Source: Gammaproteobacteria bacterium (GTDB lineage: Bacteria > Pseudomonadota > Gammaproteobacteria > Pseudomonadales > Balneatricaceae). From it: a stretch of DNA of 64,000 nucleotides. Each line of letters begins with the position of its first letter. The first letter of the stretch is position 1. The notes beneath the pieces were generated by a model, which did no database searches, was not told where the DNA came from, and saw nothing but the letters and a program-made list of their open reading frames with translations. The stretch spans positions 1-64,000 of the forward strand of contig JASMLZ010000094.1 in assembly GCA_030748435.1 (NCBI GenBank), read 5' to 3'. The position numbers and the translations under genes were made by a program. Of this stretch, positions 38,903-47,049 are shown one piece after another.

Positions 38903-39137
38903 AGCCGCCCATTGACCTCAGACCATACAACAGAACCAAAATTTGATCGCTGGGGCCGTCAGCAACAACTAGAACCACCTGCCATTGCACTGGGCCAAAT
39001 GGTGCGCCATCCCATATTTGGTATCGGCACCATAGTCAATGCCGAAGGTGCTGGCCCGCAGGCCAGAGTACAGGTGAATTTTGAAGACGAAGGCAGCAAA
39101 TGGCTGGTGCTGGCCTATGCCAAGTAAGAGAATCTCT
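38903..39137 (+). pseudogene. Duplicated uvrD 3' fragment (direct repeat, copy 2)
   Basis: This is an in-frame but promoterless copy of the final ~78 codons of uvrD. The four differences from copy 1 give Gly to Asp, Val to Ile, one silent change, and TTA to TAA. The last creates a stop four codons early (...LAYAK). Both copies would end Asn-Leu-stop in the original frame (TAA versus TGA). It is not a functional gene. Unselected changes suggest that this is the displaced copy. Confidence 0.88.
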
Positions 39138-39251
39138 GAAACATGTGTCATTGCTAGGAGGTGTTTCCAGGAAAAGATTGCTGCGCTTGCAATGGCGGAT
39201 TTATAAATTTTTCGGCAATGCCTTAGTTACCAAATAATAAACTACAATAAT

Positions 39252-41381
39252 ATGCCAATGATTGGCTTAACACTTGTTCAAGTTCGACAATCAAAAGCTA
39301 TGGGTGTACCCTTTTTTATAAATAGACTTTGGAGATTATCCACTTTGTCACTGGCCAACCCTAAAGAAATCGCAACACAGCACAGCCAACCCATAGCCAC
39401 AACAACTGTTAAACATCTGCACATTTTGGTGCTGTTTTTACTGGCCTGCCTTTTTCTTTTCGTTGCGCCTTTACAGCTCGGTTCAAGTGGTTGGGAAACC
39501 ATTGATACCTCGCACTGGATTGGTTGGGTGGTGGTTGCCTTGATAACCGGGATGGGGCTGATGATGCCTTTCTATCAGCAACGATGGAACATTGCCAAAA
39601 GTCTGTTGCTGGCGACGGTAGCCTATATATTGCTGACTGGTATTGCTGCTGTTTTGGCTAACGACTTTAATCCTGCTGTACGCTGGGAATGGTGTGGCTT
39701 GCTAGCAGGGTTGTTGTTCTTTTTGGCACTACACCAGATGCCTGGGGGTGACAAGAGAGAGCAGCAGATCTTGTGGATTATTCTGCTCTCCGGGTTTACT
39801 CAGGCAATCTTGGGCTATCTGCAATATCATAGCATCTCCATCGCCGGTTATACCTTTCGCCCCACCGCTGCTGTTGGTGGCTTCTATCAGGTCAATAACT
39901 TTTCCAGTTATCTGGCTACGGCGGCCTTGATACCTTTACTTCTACATCTACCACGAAGACACAGAATATCTGTGCAAGCCTTTTTGCTGCTGATACTGAT
40001 GCTATCAGCCTACTCCCTTTATCTGGCTTCATCAAGAACCGGGCTACTTGGTATTGTTATCGGCGCCGTGCTGATTTTATTTGGCAGGTGGAGAGGCCGG
40101 CACAAACCGCAAGCAAAAACTCCTGTTATATTGTCAGGCTGGCTATGGATGATAGCTATTATGGCCGGTTACCTGCTAGCCCATTTGCTGGAGGACGGCA
40201 GTCTGGTAGGCAAGGTGGCTGCTCTGGGTGATCCTGGTGGGCTTAACCGCCGTGGTATGTATGAAGGCACCTGGAATCTGTTTCTGGAACAACCACTGTT
40301 TGGTCACGGTCTTGGTACCTTTACCACCAACTTCCAACCAGCCTATGTAGCGACCATGGAGCAGCTTGGCAATAGCAAGATCATCAGTTCGACCACTACT
40401 TACCCCCATAATGAACTGCTCTATCGGCTGGCGGAATCGGGCTTGATGGGAGGGCTTGGTTTGATGCTGATTGCCGGCGCTACCATCAGCATATGGTGGC
40501 GTTTACCTGAACATCGCGGCTGGCTTTATGCCGGGCTGCTTTTCCCTCTGTTGTTGCATACCCAGACCGAGTACCCTTTTTACCATAGTTTACTGTCATG
40601 GACACTATTTCTAACCATTCTGTACCTGACCTCACGCCATCTTGTGGCACACGAAAAACTAGTATGGTCTGGTACTAAGGCAAGTCTGGCTGCTATGTTG
40701 CTGATATTTGCCACCACCCTTGCTAGCACAGTGTTTTTGGTGGATAAAATGGTACGCTCCATGGCTATGGAGCAGGCACTTATCACAACACAAGATACAC
40801 AGAATAAGCCCCCTATAGAGTATTTACAGGGGCTATTGCATGCTAACCTGCAGGACAGTTACTTTGCCCCGCCCAGCAGACGTTTGCTAATGTTGCAGCA
40901 GGTAGACTGGATACAGAATAGGGCAACAATAGAGGAGGCGAAAGCCTGGCTGGAGCTACTGCACACTGCCTATCGCCACTTCCCTACCGCACCTTACTAT
41001 CATATGCAGGTATTGGCACTAACTACTATAAATAAGTTTGATCAGGCCTGGGCACTACTCGAGCAGGCTGGCCGACTCTATCCAAGATACAAGTCGCAGA
41101 CCGAGCGGGTTGTGCTGCAAAAATGGCTGGTTTATATTGCAAATCAGCAACCCTCTACAGAGGCAGGTGAGAAGTACACCCCCAACAAGACAGTGTTTAG
41201 TCGCTATAGCAACTGGTTGGCACAGGCCACTCTTCAGGGTACGCCATTAAGTGCTCAGGATTATCATTTTGGAATTTACAGTCTCAAGCATATGGGAGAG
41301 GATGACCGAGCCAGACAACTGCTTGAGCTGGCGCGCGCACAGCATCCTGAGGCCTCAGTACTGCAAAAGTGGAAGCTATAA
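39252..41381 (+). CDS. O-antigen ligase / PglL-type oligosaccharyltransferase-like membrane protein
   Basis: The 709-residue protein has about 12 membrane helices in residues 60-490 and a soluble, TPR-like helical C-terminus. The region RPTAAVGGFYQVNNFSSYLA corresponds to the family's NQFA/NN motif. The periplasmic loop GHGLGTFTTNFQPAY and the conserved TTTYPHNELLYRLAESG match Wzy_C/PglL proteins. These transfer lipid-linked glycans to pilin or lipid A core. No pilin or glycan genes are adjacent, so the acceptor is open. The start is uncertain; the ATG at 39300 (MGVPFF) is an alternative. Confidence 0.78.
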   Translation: MPMIGLTLVQVRQSKAMGVPFFINRLWRLSTLSLANPKEIATQHSQPIATTTVKHLHILVLFLLACLFLFVAPLQLGSSGWETIDTSHWIGWVVVALITGMGLMMPFYQQRWNIAKSLLLATVAYILLTGIAAVLANDFNPAVRWEWCGLLAGLLFFLALHQMPGGDKREQQILWIILLSGFTQAILGYLQYHSISIAGYTFRPTAAVGGFYQVNNFSSYLATAALIPLLLHLPRRHRISVQAFLLLILMLSAYSLYLASSRTGLLGIVIGAVLILFGRWRGRHKPQAKTPVILSGWLWMIAIMAGYLLAHLLEDGSLVGKVAALGDPGGLNRRGMYEGTWNLFLEQPLFGHGLGTFTTNFQPAYVATMEQLGNSKIISSTTTYPHNELLYRLAESGLMGGLGLMLIAGATISIWWRLPEHRGWLYAGLLFPLLLHTQTEYPFYHSLLSWTLFLTILYLTSRHLVAHEKLVWSGTKASLAAMLLIFATTLASTVFLVDKMVRSMAMEQALITTQDTQNKPPIEYLQGLLHANLQDSYFAPPSRRLLMLQQVDWIQNRATIEEAKAWLELLHTAYRHFPTAPYYHMQVLALTTINKFDQAWALLEQAGRLYPRYKSQTERVVLQKWLVYIANQQPSTEAGEKYTPNKTVFSRYSNWLAQATLQGTPLSAQDYHFGIYSLKHMGEDDRARQLLELARAQHPEASVLQKWKL

Positions 41382-41454
41382 TTGACCCAAATACCGGGCC
41401 TTAGCTGCAATAAGTTGTTGGTAAGGCAATCACCATTAGCAGCACAGACAGTCC

Positions 41455-41500
41455 GGTCAGGAACGCTGACCAAGCCAACTTAACTAATCAATATAATGTG
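41455..41500. other. Intergenic hairpin and shared 13-mer
   Basis: GGTCAG-GAACG-CTGACC is a perfect hairpin (41455-41471). TCAATATAATGTG (41488-41500) is identical to 13 bases at the right end of the element in the cobalamin leader. The convergent gap 41382-41540 holds no gene. Confidence 0.4.
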
Positions 41501-41540
41501 CTCTCGGTAGCAACATCAGACTGTATCTAAGGCCAGAATT

Positions 41541-41975
41541 TTAGACCTCCAACATAAAAGTCACCGGGCCATCATTACACAGACTAACCTGCATATCCGC
41601 ACCAAATTTACCCGTTTGCACAGGCAGTATTTGTGCGGCCTGGGTATGGAAGTAATGATACACTTCCTCGGCTAAAGCAGGCGCCGCTGCGCTGGTAAAA
41701 CTGGGGCGCATACCCTTATGGGTAGATGCTGACAGGGTAAACTGACTGACCACCAATAAACTGCCCCCTGCCTGTTGTATATTGCAGTTCATGCGCCCTT
41801 CCTGATCGGCAAAAACACGGTAGTGCAATACCTTATGTAACAGCTTCTGGGCAGTGGCTATATTGTCATCCCTGTCTACCCCTAACAGCACCAAAAGGCC
41901 GGGGCCAATGTTGCCAACAGTGGTACCGGCAACATCGACTTGGGCATGGGATACACGTTGAATCAAAGCTTTCAT
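41541..41975 (-). CDS. dtd: D-aminoacyl-tRNA deacylase
   Basis: The 144-residue protein starts at the ATG at 41975 ([15 protein letters not shown]), the universal Dtd start; the track adds 16 residues. Family motifs are the active-site VSQFTLSA (about residue 76) and the C-terminal [11 protein letters not shown] containing the Gly-cisPro loop. It hydrolyses D-amino acids wrongly attached to tRNA. It is 22 bp downstream of the proline iminopeptidase gene, a pairing seen in many gammaproteobacteria. Confidence 0.94.
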   Translation of the reverse strand: MKALIQRVSHAQVDVAGTTVGNIGPGLLVLLGVDRDDNIATAQKLLHKVLHYRVFADQEGRMNCNIQQAGGSLLVVSQFTLSASTHKGMRPSFTSAAAPALAEEVYHYFHTQAAQILPVQTGKFGADMQVSLCNDGPVTFMLEV

Positions 41976-41997
41976 AATCTTCCAAAAACAAAATAAA

Positions 41998-42969
41998 CTA
42001 ACCCATTTTAGGTGCAAAGGCACGCGTCGCAGTCACCAGATTATCAATAATCCCCGGCTCCATCTGACTATGCCCGGCATCACGCACAATATGCAACTCA
42101 CTAGCCGGCCAGTGATCGTACAATAGTTGTGCCTGATCCATAGGACACACCATATCGTAGCGGCCATGTACAATAATACCGGGAATGTCCTTAATAGCAG
42201 ACATATTTTGCAAAATCTGATTAGGCACCAAAAAGCAATCATGCCGGGCATAATGGCACTCTATAGAGGCTATGGCCAGAGCGTCATGCAGATCACTGCC
42301 TGTTGCACACACAATGTGCTGTGGTTCTAAAGTTGAAATACGTGCTTCCCAGATTGCCCATGTCTTGGCGGCAGCCAGGCGGCGCAATTCATCTTCTCCA
42401 GTTAACAGATCATAGTAATATTCGACCATACTGTCCTGCCGATGTAATGGCACCATAGCCGTATAGTCACGCCAATAATCAGCAAAGATGCGACTGGCAC
42501 CCCCCGCCTCAAATAACCATCTCATGTCTTCTGGCCGCCCCAGAAAAATACCCCGCAGTATCATCCCTCGCACGCGCTGGGGGTGTGTCTGGGCATATAC
42601 CAAGGACAGGGTCGAGCCCCAGGAACCACCAAATAGCAACCAACTTTCTATAGCCAGTGCCTCACGCAGGGATTCAAAATCAGCCACCAGCTTGTCTGTG
42701 GTATTGGCTACCAAACTGGCGTGGGGCTGGGATCTACCAGCGCCCCGTTGATCCACCATAGTGATATTATAAACAGTCGGGTCAAAAAAACGTCTGGTCA
42801 AGGGACTACAACCACCACCTGGCCCACCATGCACTACCAGCACAGGAATACCCCACGGACTGCCACTCTGCTCTACATACAGGCTATGGCCATCACTGAC
42901 ATCAAGAAAAAATTCTCGATAGGGATGAAAGTCAGGATAAAGACTGTGCATAGGTGGCTCATATATCAA
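41998..42969 (-). CDS. pip: Proline iminopeptidase (alpha/beta hydrolase)
   Basis: The 323-residue S33-family peptidase has an oxyanion-hole HGGPGGGC, the nucleophile elbow GGSWGS, an Asp in HGRYDMVCP and a His in DAGHSQME. The [10 protein letters not shown]-like segment ([14 protein letters not shown]) is diagnostic of Pip. It removes N-terminal proline from peptides in the cytoplasm. The ATG at 42951 (MHSLYPDF) may be the true start. It is divergent from an M24 peptidase gene, so two proline-related peptidases sit side by side. Confidence 0.93.
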   Translation of the reverse strand: MIYEPPMHSLYPDFHPYREFFLDVSDGHSLYVEQSGSPWGIPVLVVHGGPGGGCSPLTRRFFDPTVYNITMVDQRGAGRSQPHASLVANTTDKLVADFESLREALAIESWLLFGGSWGSTLSLVYAQTHPQRVRGMILRGIFLGRPEDMRWLFEAGGASRIFADYWRDYTAMVPLHRQDSMVEYYYDLLTGEDELRRLAAAKTWAIWEARISTLEPQHIVCATGSDLHDALAIASIECHYARHDCFLVPNQILQNMSAIKDIPGIIVHGRYDMVCPMDQAQLLYDHWPASELHIVRDAGHSQMEPGIIDNLVTATRAFAPKMG

Positions 42970-43037
42970 TATTGGCGCTTTGAGTCACCCATGCTAACAT
43001 CATGCTCTATTTGACCCAATACCAACAGATCAGAGTT

Positions 43038-44141
43038 ATGCTAGAAATCCTTAAACAACGTCAGGCACATCTGGTGCAATTGCTGGAAGCAAGTGAATTT
43101 ACGGCACTAGCCATTGTTCCGGGGCCCAATTTTCTATACCTAACCGGCCTAAGCTTCCACCTTATGGAACGACCAACCCTGTTTATTATTAGCCAAACAG
43201 GTGCCTCCATAGCCATTATGCCAGCACTGGAAAAGCTTATGTGGGAGTCAGCCATGCCTGATGTGACAACCTTTTATTGGCAGGATAAGGATGGCTTTGA
43301 CGAAGCTTTCGCCATGGCTGCTGCTCAGTTACCGGCTGGCAAACTGGGTGTCGAAGGATTACGTATGCGGGTCTTTGAAGCAGATGCACTTCGCTGTCAC
43401 TACGGACAGGAGGCTATCGCCAATGCTGCTCCTGTCTTTAACCGGCTGCGCTACTGCAAAGATCCACAGGAAATCAACCTTATAGAAGAAGCCATTGCCA
43501 TCAGTGAATTATCATTACAGGAAACACTAGCCGAAACCAAAGTTGGCATGAGCGAAAAACAGATACACAATCTACTTAAAATGCGTATGCTGGCTAATGG
43601 CACAGAAGGCTTTGCCTTTGAACCCATTGTCTTGGCTGGTGGCAATGCAGCCAACCCCCATGGCCATGCCAGTGATTACTGTTTACAGGCAGGTGATCCT
43701 CTATTGATTGACTTCGGCGCTTATTTTCAAGGCTATAGTGCCGATATCACCCGCACCTACTTCTGCCAATATGCACGTGACGAACATAGAGCCATCTACG
43801 AAACAGTGCAACAAGCGAACCATCTTGGGCGTGAACTGGCGGCCCCCATATATACCGCCCATGATATCGACAAAGCTGTTACCCAAGTGCTACAAGACTC
43901 CGATTTTGCCGACTATATCGTGCATAAGACTGGTCATGGTCTGGGTCTGGATGTACATGAAGCGCCGCAAATAATGATTGGCAATCCTATGCCATTGCAG
44001 GCAGGCGTGGTCATGACTATTGAACCGGGGTTATACAAGGCTAACGAAATAGGCGTGCGCATTGAAGACGATATCCTGATTACTGCCACTGGTTGCCGAT
44101 CGTTAACCAGCTTAAGTCGGGAACTGCAAATTATTGGCTAA
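43038..44141 (+). CDS. M24 family Xaa-Pro aminopeptidase/dipeptidase
   Basis: From the ATG at 43038 (MLEILKQRQ) the protein has 367 residues; the track start adds 12. The N-terminal creatinase-like domain is followed by the pita-bread metallopeptidase. All five metal ligands are visible: the Asp residues in LLIDFGAYFQGYSADITRTY, the His in HKTGHGLGLDVHEAP, and the Glu residues in MTIEPGLY and GVRIEDDILI. It cleaves Xaa-Pro bonds. The length and domain layout fit YpdF/PepQ-like enzymes. Confidence 0.88.
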   Translation: MLEILKQRQAHLVQLLEASEFTALAIVPGPNFLYLTGLSFHLMERPTLFIISQTGASIAIMPALEKLMWESAMPDVTTFYWQDKDGFDEAFAMAAAQLPAGKLGVEGLRMRVFEADALRCHYGQEAIANAAPVFNRLRYCKDPQEINLIEEAIAISELSLQETLAETKVGMSEKQIHNLLKMRMLANGTEGFAFEPIVLAGGNAANPHGHASDYCLQAGDPLLIDFGAYFQGYSADITRTYFCQYARDEHRAIYETVQQANHLGRELAAPIYTAHDIDKAVTQVLQDSDFADYIVHKTGHGLGLDVHEAPQIMIGNPMPLQAGVVMTIEPGLYKANEIGVRIEDDILITATGCRSLTSLSRELQIIG

Positions 44142-44198
44142 TGCACCAATAAATAATCCTGTTTACCGGGTTTGGCGCCTCAACATGGCGTATTTAAC

Positions 44199-44217
44199 AA
44201 AGGCCGGGACGGCTTTT
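44199..44217 (+). terminator. Probable intrinsic terminator after the M24 peptidase gene
   Basis: GCCG-GGA-CGGC is followed by TTTT and preceded by an A-rich arm (AAAGG), so it can pair further. It lies 58 bp past the stop and before the cobalamin leader. Confidence 0.5.
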
Positions 44218-44255
44218 GCTATTATTATTTCCCCATTAGGCCTACAATGGCCCTC

Positions 44256-44641
44256 GTGAGATGTTCCACCCTGCGGTAGGGTGGTTAATGGGAAGCAAAA
44301 GCAACATTGCGGTGTACCGGTGTTGCTTAGCACACCAGCCACATTATATTGTTGAGTTCAGTGAGAGGCTTCAGCGTGCCTGGCAAGGCGCGTCTTGCCG
44401 CTAATGGTCATTCCCTTAGTAAAAGGCGCAACTTAGTCCAGGGGCGCTGAACCACTCACCCATAGGGCGTTGTTCTGGTGCCCCGCAGCCGCGTTACCGT
44501 GTTTGGCAAGGGAATGACCATTACCTGCACACGTCGCCTTGCTGCGCAACACCAGAACAACGCTGAATCCGTCAATATAATGTGGCTGGTGTGCGAGCAC
44601 TGCCCCCGCAACGGTTACCAAGTCCGATACCAGCACTCACA
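44256..44641 (+). promoter_or_regulatory. Cobalamin (B12) riboswitch with a large internal insertion
   Basis: The 5' half is recognisable. It has TGTTCC, the hairpin CCACCCT...AGGGTGG, then TTAATGGGAAGC (44284-44295), the usual TTAATaGGGAA block. The 3' half is textbook: GCACTGCCCCCGCAACGGT (44595-44616), then AGTCCGATACCAGC (the B12 box). GTGAG at 44257 can pair with CTCAC near 44637 to close the aptamer. Between the halves, where a short P5 hairpin should lie, are roughly 300 bp that include the inverted-repeat element. It precedes the cobalamin operon and should repress it when B12 is plentiful, if it still folds. Confidence 0.8.
44330..44594. repeat. 265-bp palindromic element with 22-bp terminal inverted repeats inside the riboswitch
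   Basis: 44330-44351 and 44573-44594 are exact reverse complements (22 bp). Inside are a perfect 16-bp pair (44402-44417 with 44508-44523), a perfect 14-bp pair (44467-44480 with 44550-44563) and a hairpin GGCAAG/CTTGCC (44382-44399). The 16- and 14-bp pairs interlock, so they cannot both form in a simple nested fold. There is no ORF, and I see no clear target-site duplication. A related end occurs at 7176-7205. It looks like a MITE-like or structured mobile element. Confidence 0.7.
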
Positions 44642-44654
44642 ACTAACACCATAT

Positions 44655-44671
44655 TCGCACGGCGGGTGCGA
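44655..44671 (+). promoter_or_regulatory. Hairpin after the B12 box, possible expression platform
   Basis: TCGCAC-GGCGG-GTGCGA forms a 6-bp stem just 3' of the aptamer. There is no T-tract. It could act in translational or transcriptional control of the first gene, whose start is about 100 bp downstream. Confidence 0.42.
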
Positions 44672-44775
44672 GAGGGTCTTACTTTGCTACATATTTCTTA
44701 CTGTAAAGCAATCGCTTTGCAGATTCAGGCCTCTGCGTCCCTGTGTATTTATAGCACCAGCGGGGGGCATGTCCT

Positions 44776-46446
44776 GTGAAACCAAATTTTCCATTTACGG
44801 CTGTGGTCGGCCAAGCACAAGTAAAACTGGCTTTGGTGCTATTGGCCATCGATCCGATAATAGGTGGTGTACTGGTCAGCGGCCCTCGTGGGAGCGCCAA
44901 ATCCACCCTCGCCCGTAGTCTGGCAGACCTGCCTATCAACGGTCTGCGACAGCTTATCACCTTGCCCTTGGGTAGCAGTGAAGAAATGGTTACCGGCACC
45001 CTTGATCTACAACAGGCCCTGGGCGAACAACAGGTGGCGTTTGCGCCTGGCCTATTGAGTAAAGCCCATCAAGGCTTACTCTATGTTGATGAAGTAAATC
45101 TGCTTCCCGACAGTCTGGTGGACCTGCTATTGGATGTGGCCGCCAGTGGTGTCAACCGCATTGAACGCGACGGTATTAGCCATGAGCACGCCGCCGAATT
45201 TGTGCTTATGGGAACCATGAATCCGGATGAGGGTGAACTCCGGCCACAACTCTTGGACCGTTTTGGCTTTGGGGTCGCACTGGCTAACCGCTACAGCGCT
45301 CAAGAACGGGTTGAAATTGTGCGCCGCAGGCAAGCCTTTGATAATGATCCACAGGCTTTTCTGGCTACCTATGCCGATGCACAGACTCACCTTGTAGAAC
45401 AGATACATCAGGCACAGGAACGACTGCACCAAGTAACCATCAGTGATCAGCTACGTTTGGCCATAGCCGAACATTGTGTTGCTGCACAAGTAGATGGTGT
45501 ACGCGGCGATCTGGTGTGGCTGCGCGCGGCCTGTGCTCATGCCGCCTGGCAACAGCGCCAAGAGGTGACTATGGATGATATTGATGCTGTAGCAGAGCTG
45601 GTGCTGATGCACCGCCGTCAACAGCCACCTAAAGCCTCTAGCCCCCCTGACAATAGTATGCCACCACCCCTGCAGCAACCACAGAATCAAGCCAAGCATA
45701 CAACGGCAGCTGATAGTGATTGGGGGCAGATGCAACCCCAAACTCAGCATACTGGTCAACTCAGCGCCCTTGATATGGGGTCTAACCCACATCAGCCCCA
45801 AACAGGCCCAGCTGGAGCCTGTTCCAGCCAAGGCAATTTATGGCACGGTAAAGGGCAGGCTACCCGCAACTGGAGCCAACGCATTAACTGGTTTGCCAGC
45901 CTGATAGCCGGGCGTGGTAGCAAACCTGAACTGCGTTACCGCCGTCAACAAGGCGCCGACCCGACCATGCATTTAGTATTGCTGGACACCTCCGCATCTA
46001 CCCTCTCCGGCCAAGGCCAAGCACAGGCTAAAGGTTTGGTAGCCGGTTTGGCCCAACAAGCCTATTTGGCGCGCCAGCACATGTTACTGCTGGGTTTTGG
46101 TAACGACAAGGTAGAGCCATTATTGGCTTTGGGCCGTGCCCCCAAAACCATGACATCATTATTGAACAGCATTGGCGCTGGTGGCGGCACGCCCCTTAGG
46201 CAGGCTCTGCAACAGGCCCAAGCCTGCGGCCAACAACTTCTGCGCCGCAACCCCACCACGCGCATTATTAATTACATTATTACCGATGGCCGCGTACAAC
46301 AGGATATAACGGGTCTGCACCTGCCTGGTATCAGCGTACTAGTCGATACAGAACAAAGCCAGATCAAGCGCGGTCGGGGGCAACATATTGCCCGTCATTT
46401 AAGCGCCGAATATTTTACTCTGGCCCAAGTACAACAATTTACCTAA
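44776..46446 (+). CDS. Fused ChlI/ChlD-type chelatase AAA+ and VWA subunit
   Basis: The 556-residue protein has an N-terminal AAA+ module (Walker A GPRGSAKST about 36-44, Walker B LLYVDEVNLLPD). A Pro/Gln-rich linker (about 290-360) and a C-terminal VWA domain with a MIDAS motif (LLDTSAST, GGGTPLRQAL) follow. This combines the BchI and BchD roles in one chain. Such proteins power CobN-type cobalt insertion where CobS/CobT are absent, which fits cobN downstream. The start is GTG, after GGGGG. It is the first gene of the operon. Confidence 0.82.
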   Translation: MKPNFPFTAVVGQAQVKLALVLLAIDPIIGGVLVSGPRGSAKSTLARSLADLPINGLRQLITLPLGSSEEMVTGTLDLQQALGEQQVAFAPGLLSKAHQGLLYVDEVNLLPDSLVDLLLDVAASGVNRIERDGISHEHAAEFVLMGTMNPDEGELRPQLLDRFGFGVALANRYSAQERVEIVRRRQAFDNDPQAFLATYADAQTHLVEQIHQAQERLHQVTISDQLRLAIAEHCVAAQVDGVRGDLVWLRAACAHAAWQQRQEVTMDDIDAVAELVLMHRRQQPPKASSPPDNSMPPPLQQPQNQAKHTTAADSDWGQMQPQTQHTGQLSALDMGSNPHQPQTGPAGACSSQGNLWHGKGQATRNWSQRINWFASLIAGRGSKPELRYRRQQGADPTMHLVLLDTSASTLSGQGQAQAKGLVAGLAQQAYLARQHMLLLGFGNDKVEPLLALGRAPKTMTSLLNSIGAGGGTPLRQALQQAQACGQQLLRRNPTTRIINYIITDGRVQQDITGLHLPGISVLVDTEQSQIKRGRGQHIARHLSAEYFTLAQVQQFT

Positions 46447-46455
46447 CGATTGCTT

Positions 46456-47049
46456 ATGACCACTAAAACACACGCACAACGTATGGCCGCTAAAAAGGCC
46501 GTTATTGACGCCCGCATAGCTAAAGCGACAGAAGAACGCGGTGTCGTTATTTTGCTACGCGGCAATGGTAAGGGTAAAAGTAGCTCTGCCTTTGGTACCC
46601 TTATGCGCAGCTTGGGTCATGGCAAAGCAGGTGCTGTAGTACAGTTTGTCAAAGGCCGTATTGCCACTGGTGAACACAAATTTTTCCAAACCCATACCAA
46701 CATTCCCTGGCATATTATGGGTCATGGCTTTACCTGGGAAACACAAGACAAAGGGCGTGATATTGCTGCCGCTGAACAAGCCTGGGAAATAACTCAAAAG
46801 CTGCTACAAGATGATAGTATCGATATGTTGGTGCTGGATGAAATGGCCTATATATTTAAGTACAACTACCTGCCCGTGGAACCGGTTATTGAAGCACTCA
46901 AACGGCGCCCAGCCAAGCAGACCGTGATTATAACTGGCCGGGTTATGCCTGATGCTCTGGTGGACTACGCCGACACAGTAAGCACGGTTAAAGATGATGG
47001 TCACGCTTTTCGCCGCGGCGTTAAAGCCCAAGCAGGGATAGAATACTAA
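46456..47049 (+). CDS. cobO: Cob(I)yrinic acid a,c-diamide adenosyltransferase CobO/BtuR
   Basis: I chose the ATG at 46456 (MTTKTHAQRMAAKK), giving 197 residues. The P-loop is LLRGNGKGKSSSAFGT. Family motifs include VVQFVKGRIATGE, DMLVLDEMAYIFKYNYL and TGRVMPDALVDYADTVS. It adds the upper 5'-deoxyadenosyl ligand from ATP to the corrinoid. It overlaps cobB at TAATG, so the two are coupled. Confidence 0.94.
   Translation: MTTKTHAQRMAAKKAVIDARIAKATEERGVVILLRGNGKGKSSSAFGTLMRSLGHGKAGAVVQFVKGRIATGEHKFFQTHTNIPWHIMGHGFTWETQDKGRDIAAAEQAWEITQKLLQDDSIDMLVLDEMAYIFKYNYLPVEPVIEALKRRPAKQTVIITGRVMPDALVDYADTVSTVKDDGHAFRRGVKAQAGIEY

Noticed and set aside
38912-39127. 71-residue ORF as an independent small gene
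   Set aside because: It is the duplicated uvrD 3' end with an early stop and no start signals of its own.
44330-44594. Interpreting the inverted-repeat unit as an integron attC site
   Set aside because: I could not find the GTTRRRY/RYYYAAC core pair at its ends, and no integrase or cassette gene is nearby.
44433-44999. ORFs 44433..44636 -, 44478..44918 + and 44679..44999 -
   Set aside because: They lie in the riboswitch/inverted-repeat element or are shadows of the ChlI/D-like gene; no protein family is recognised.
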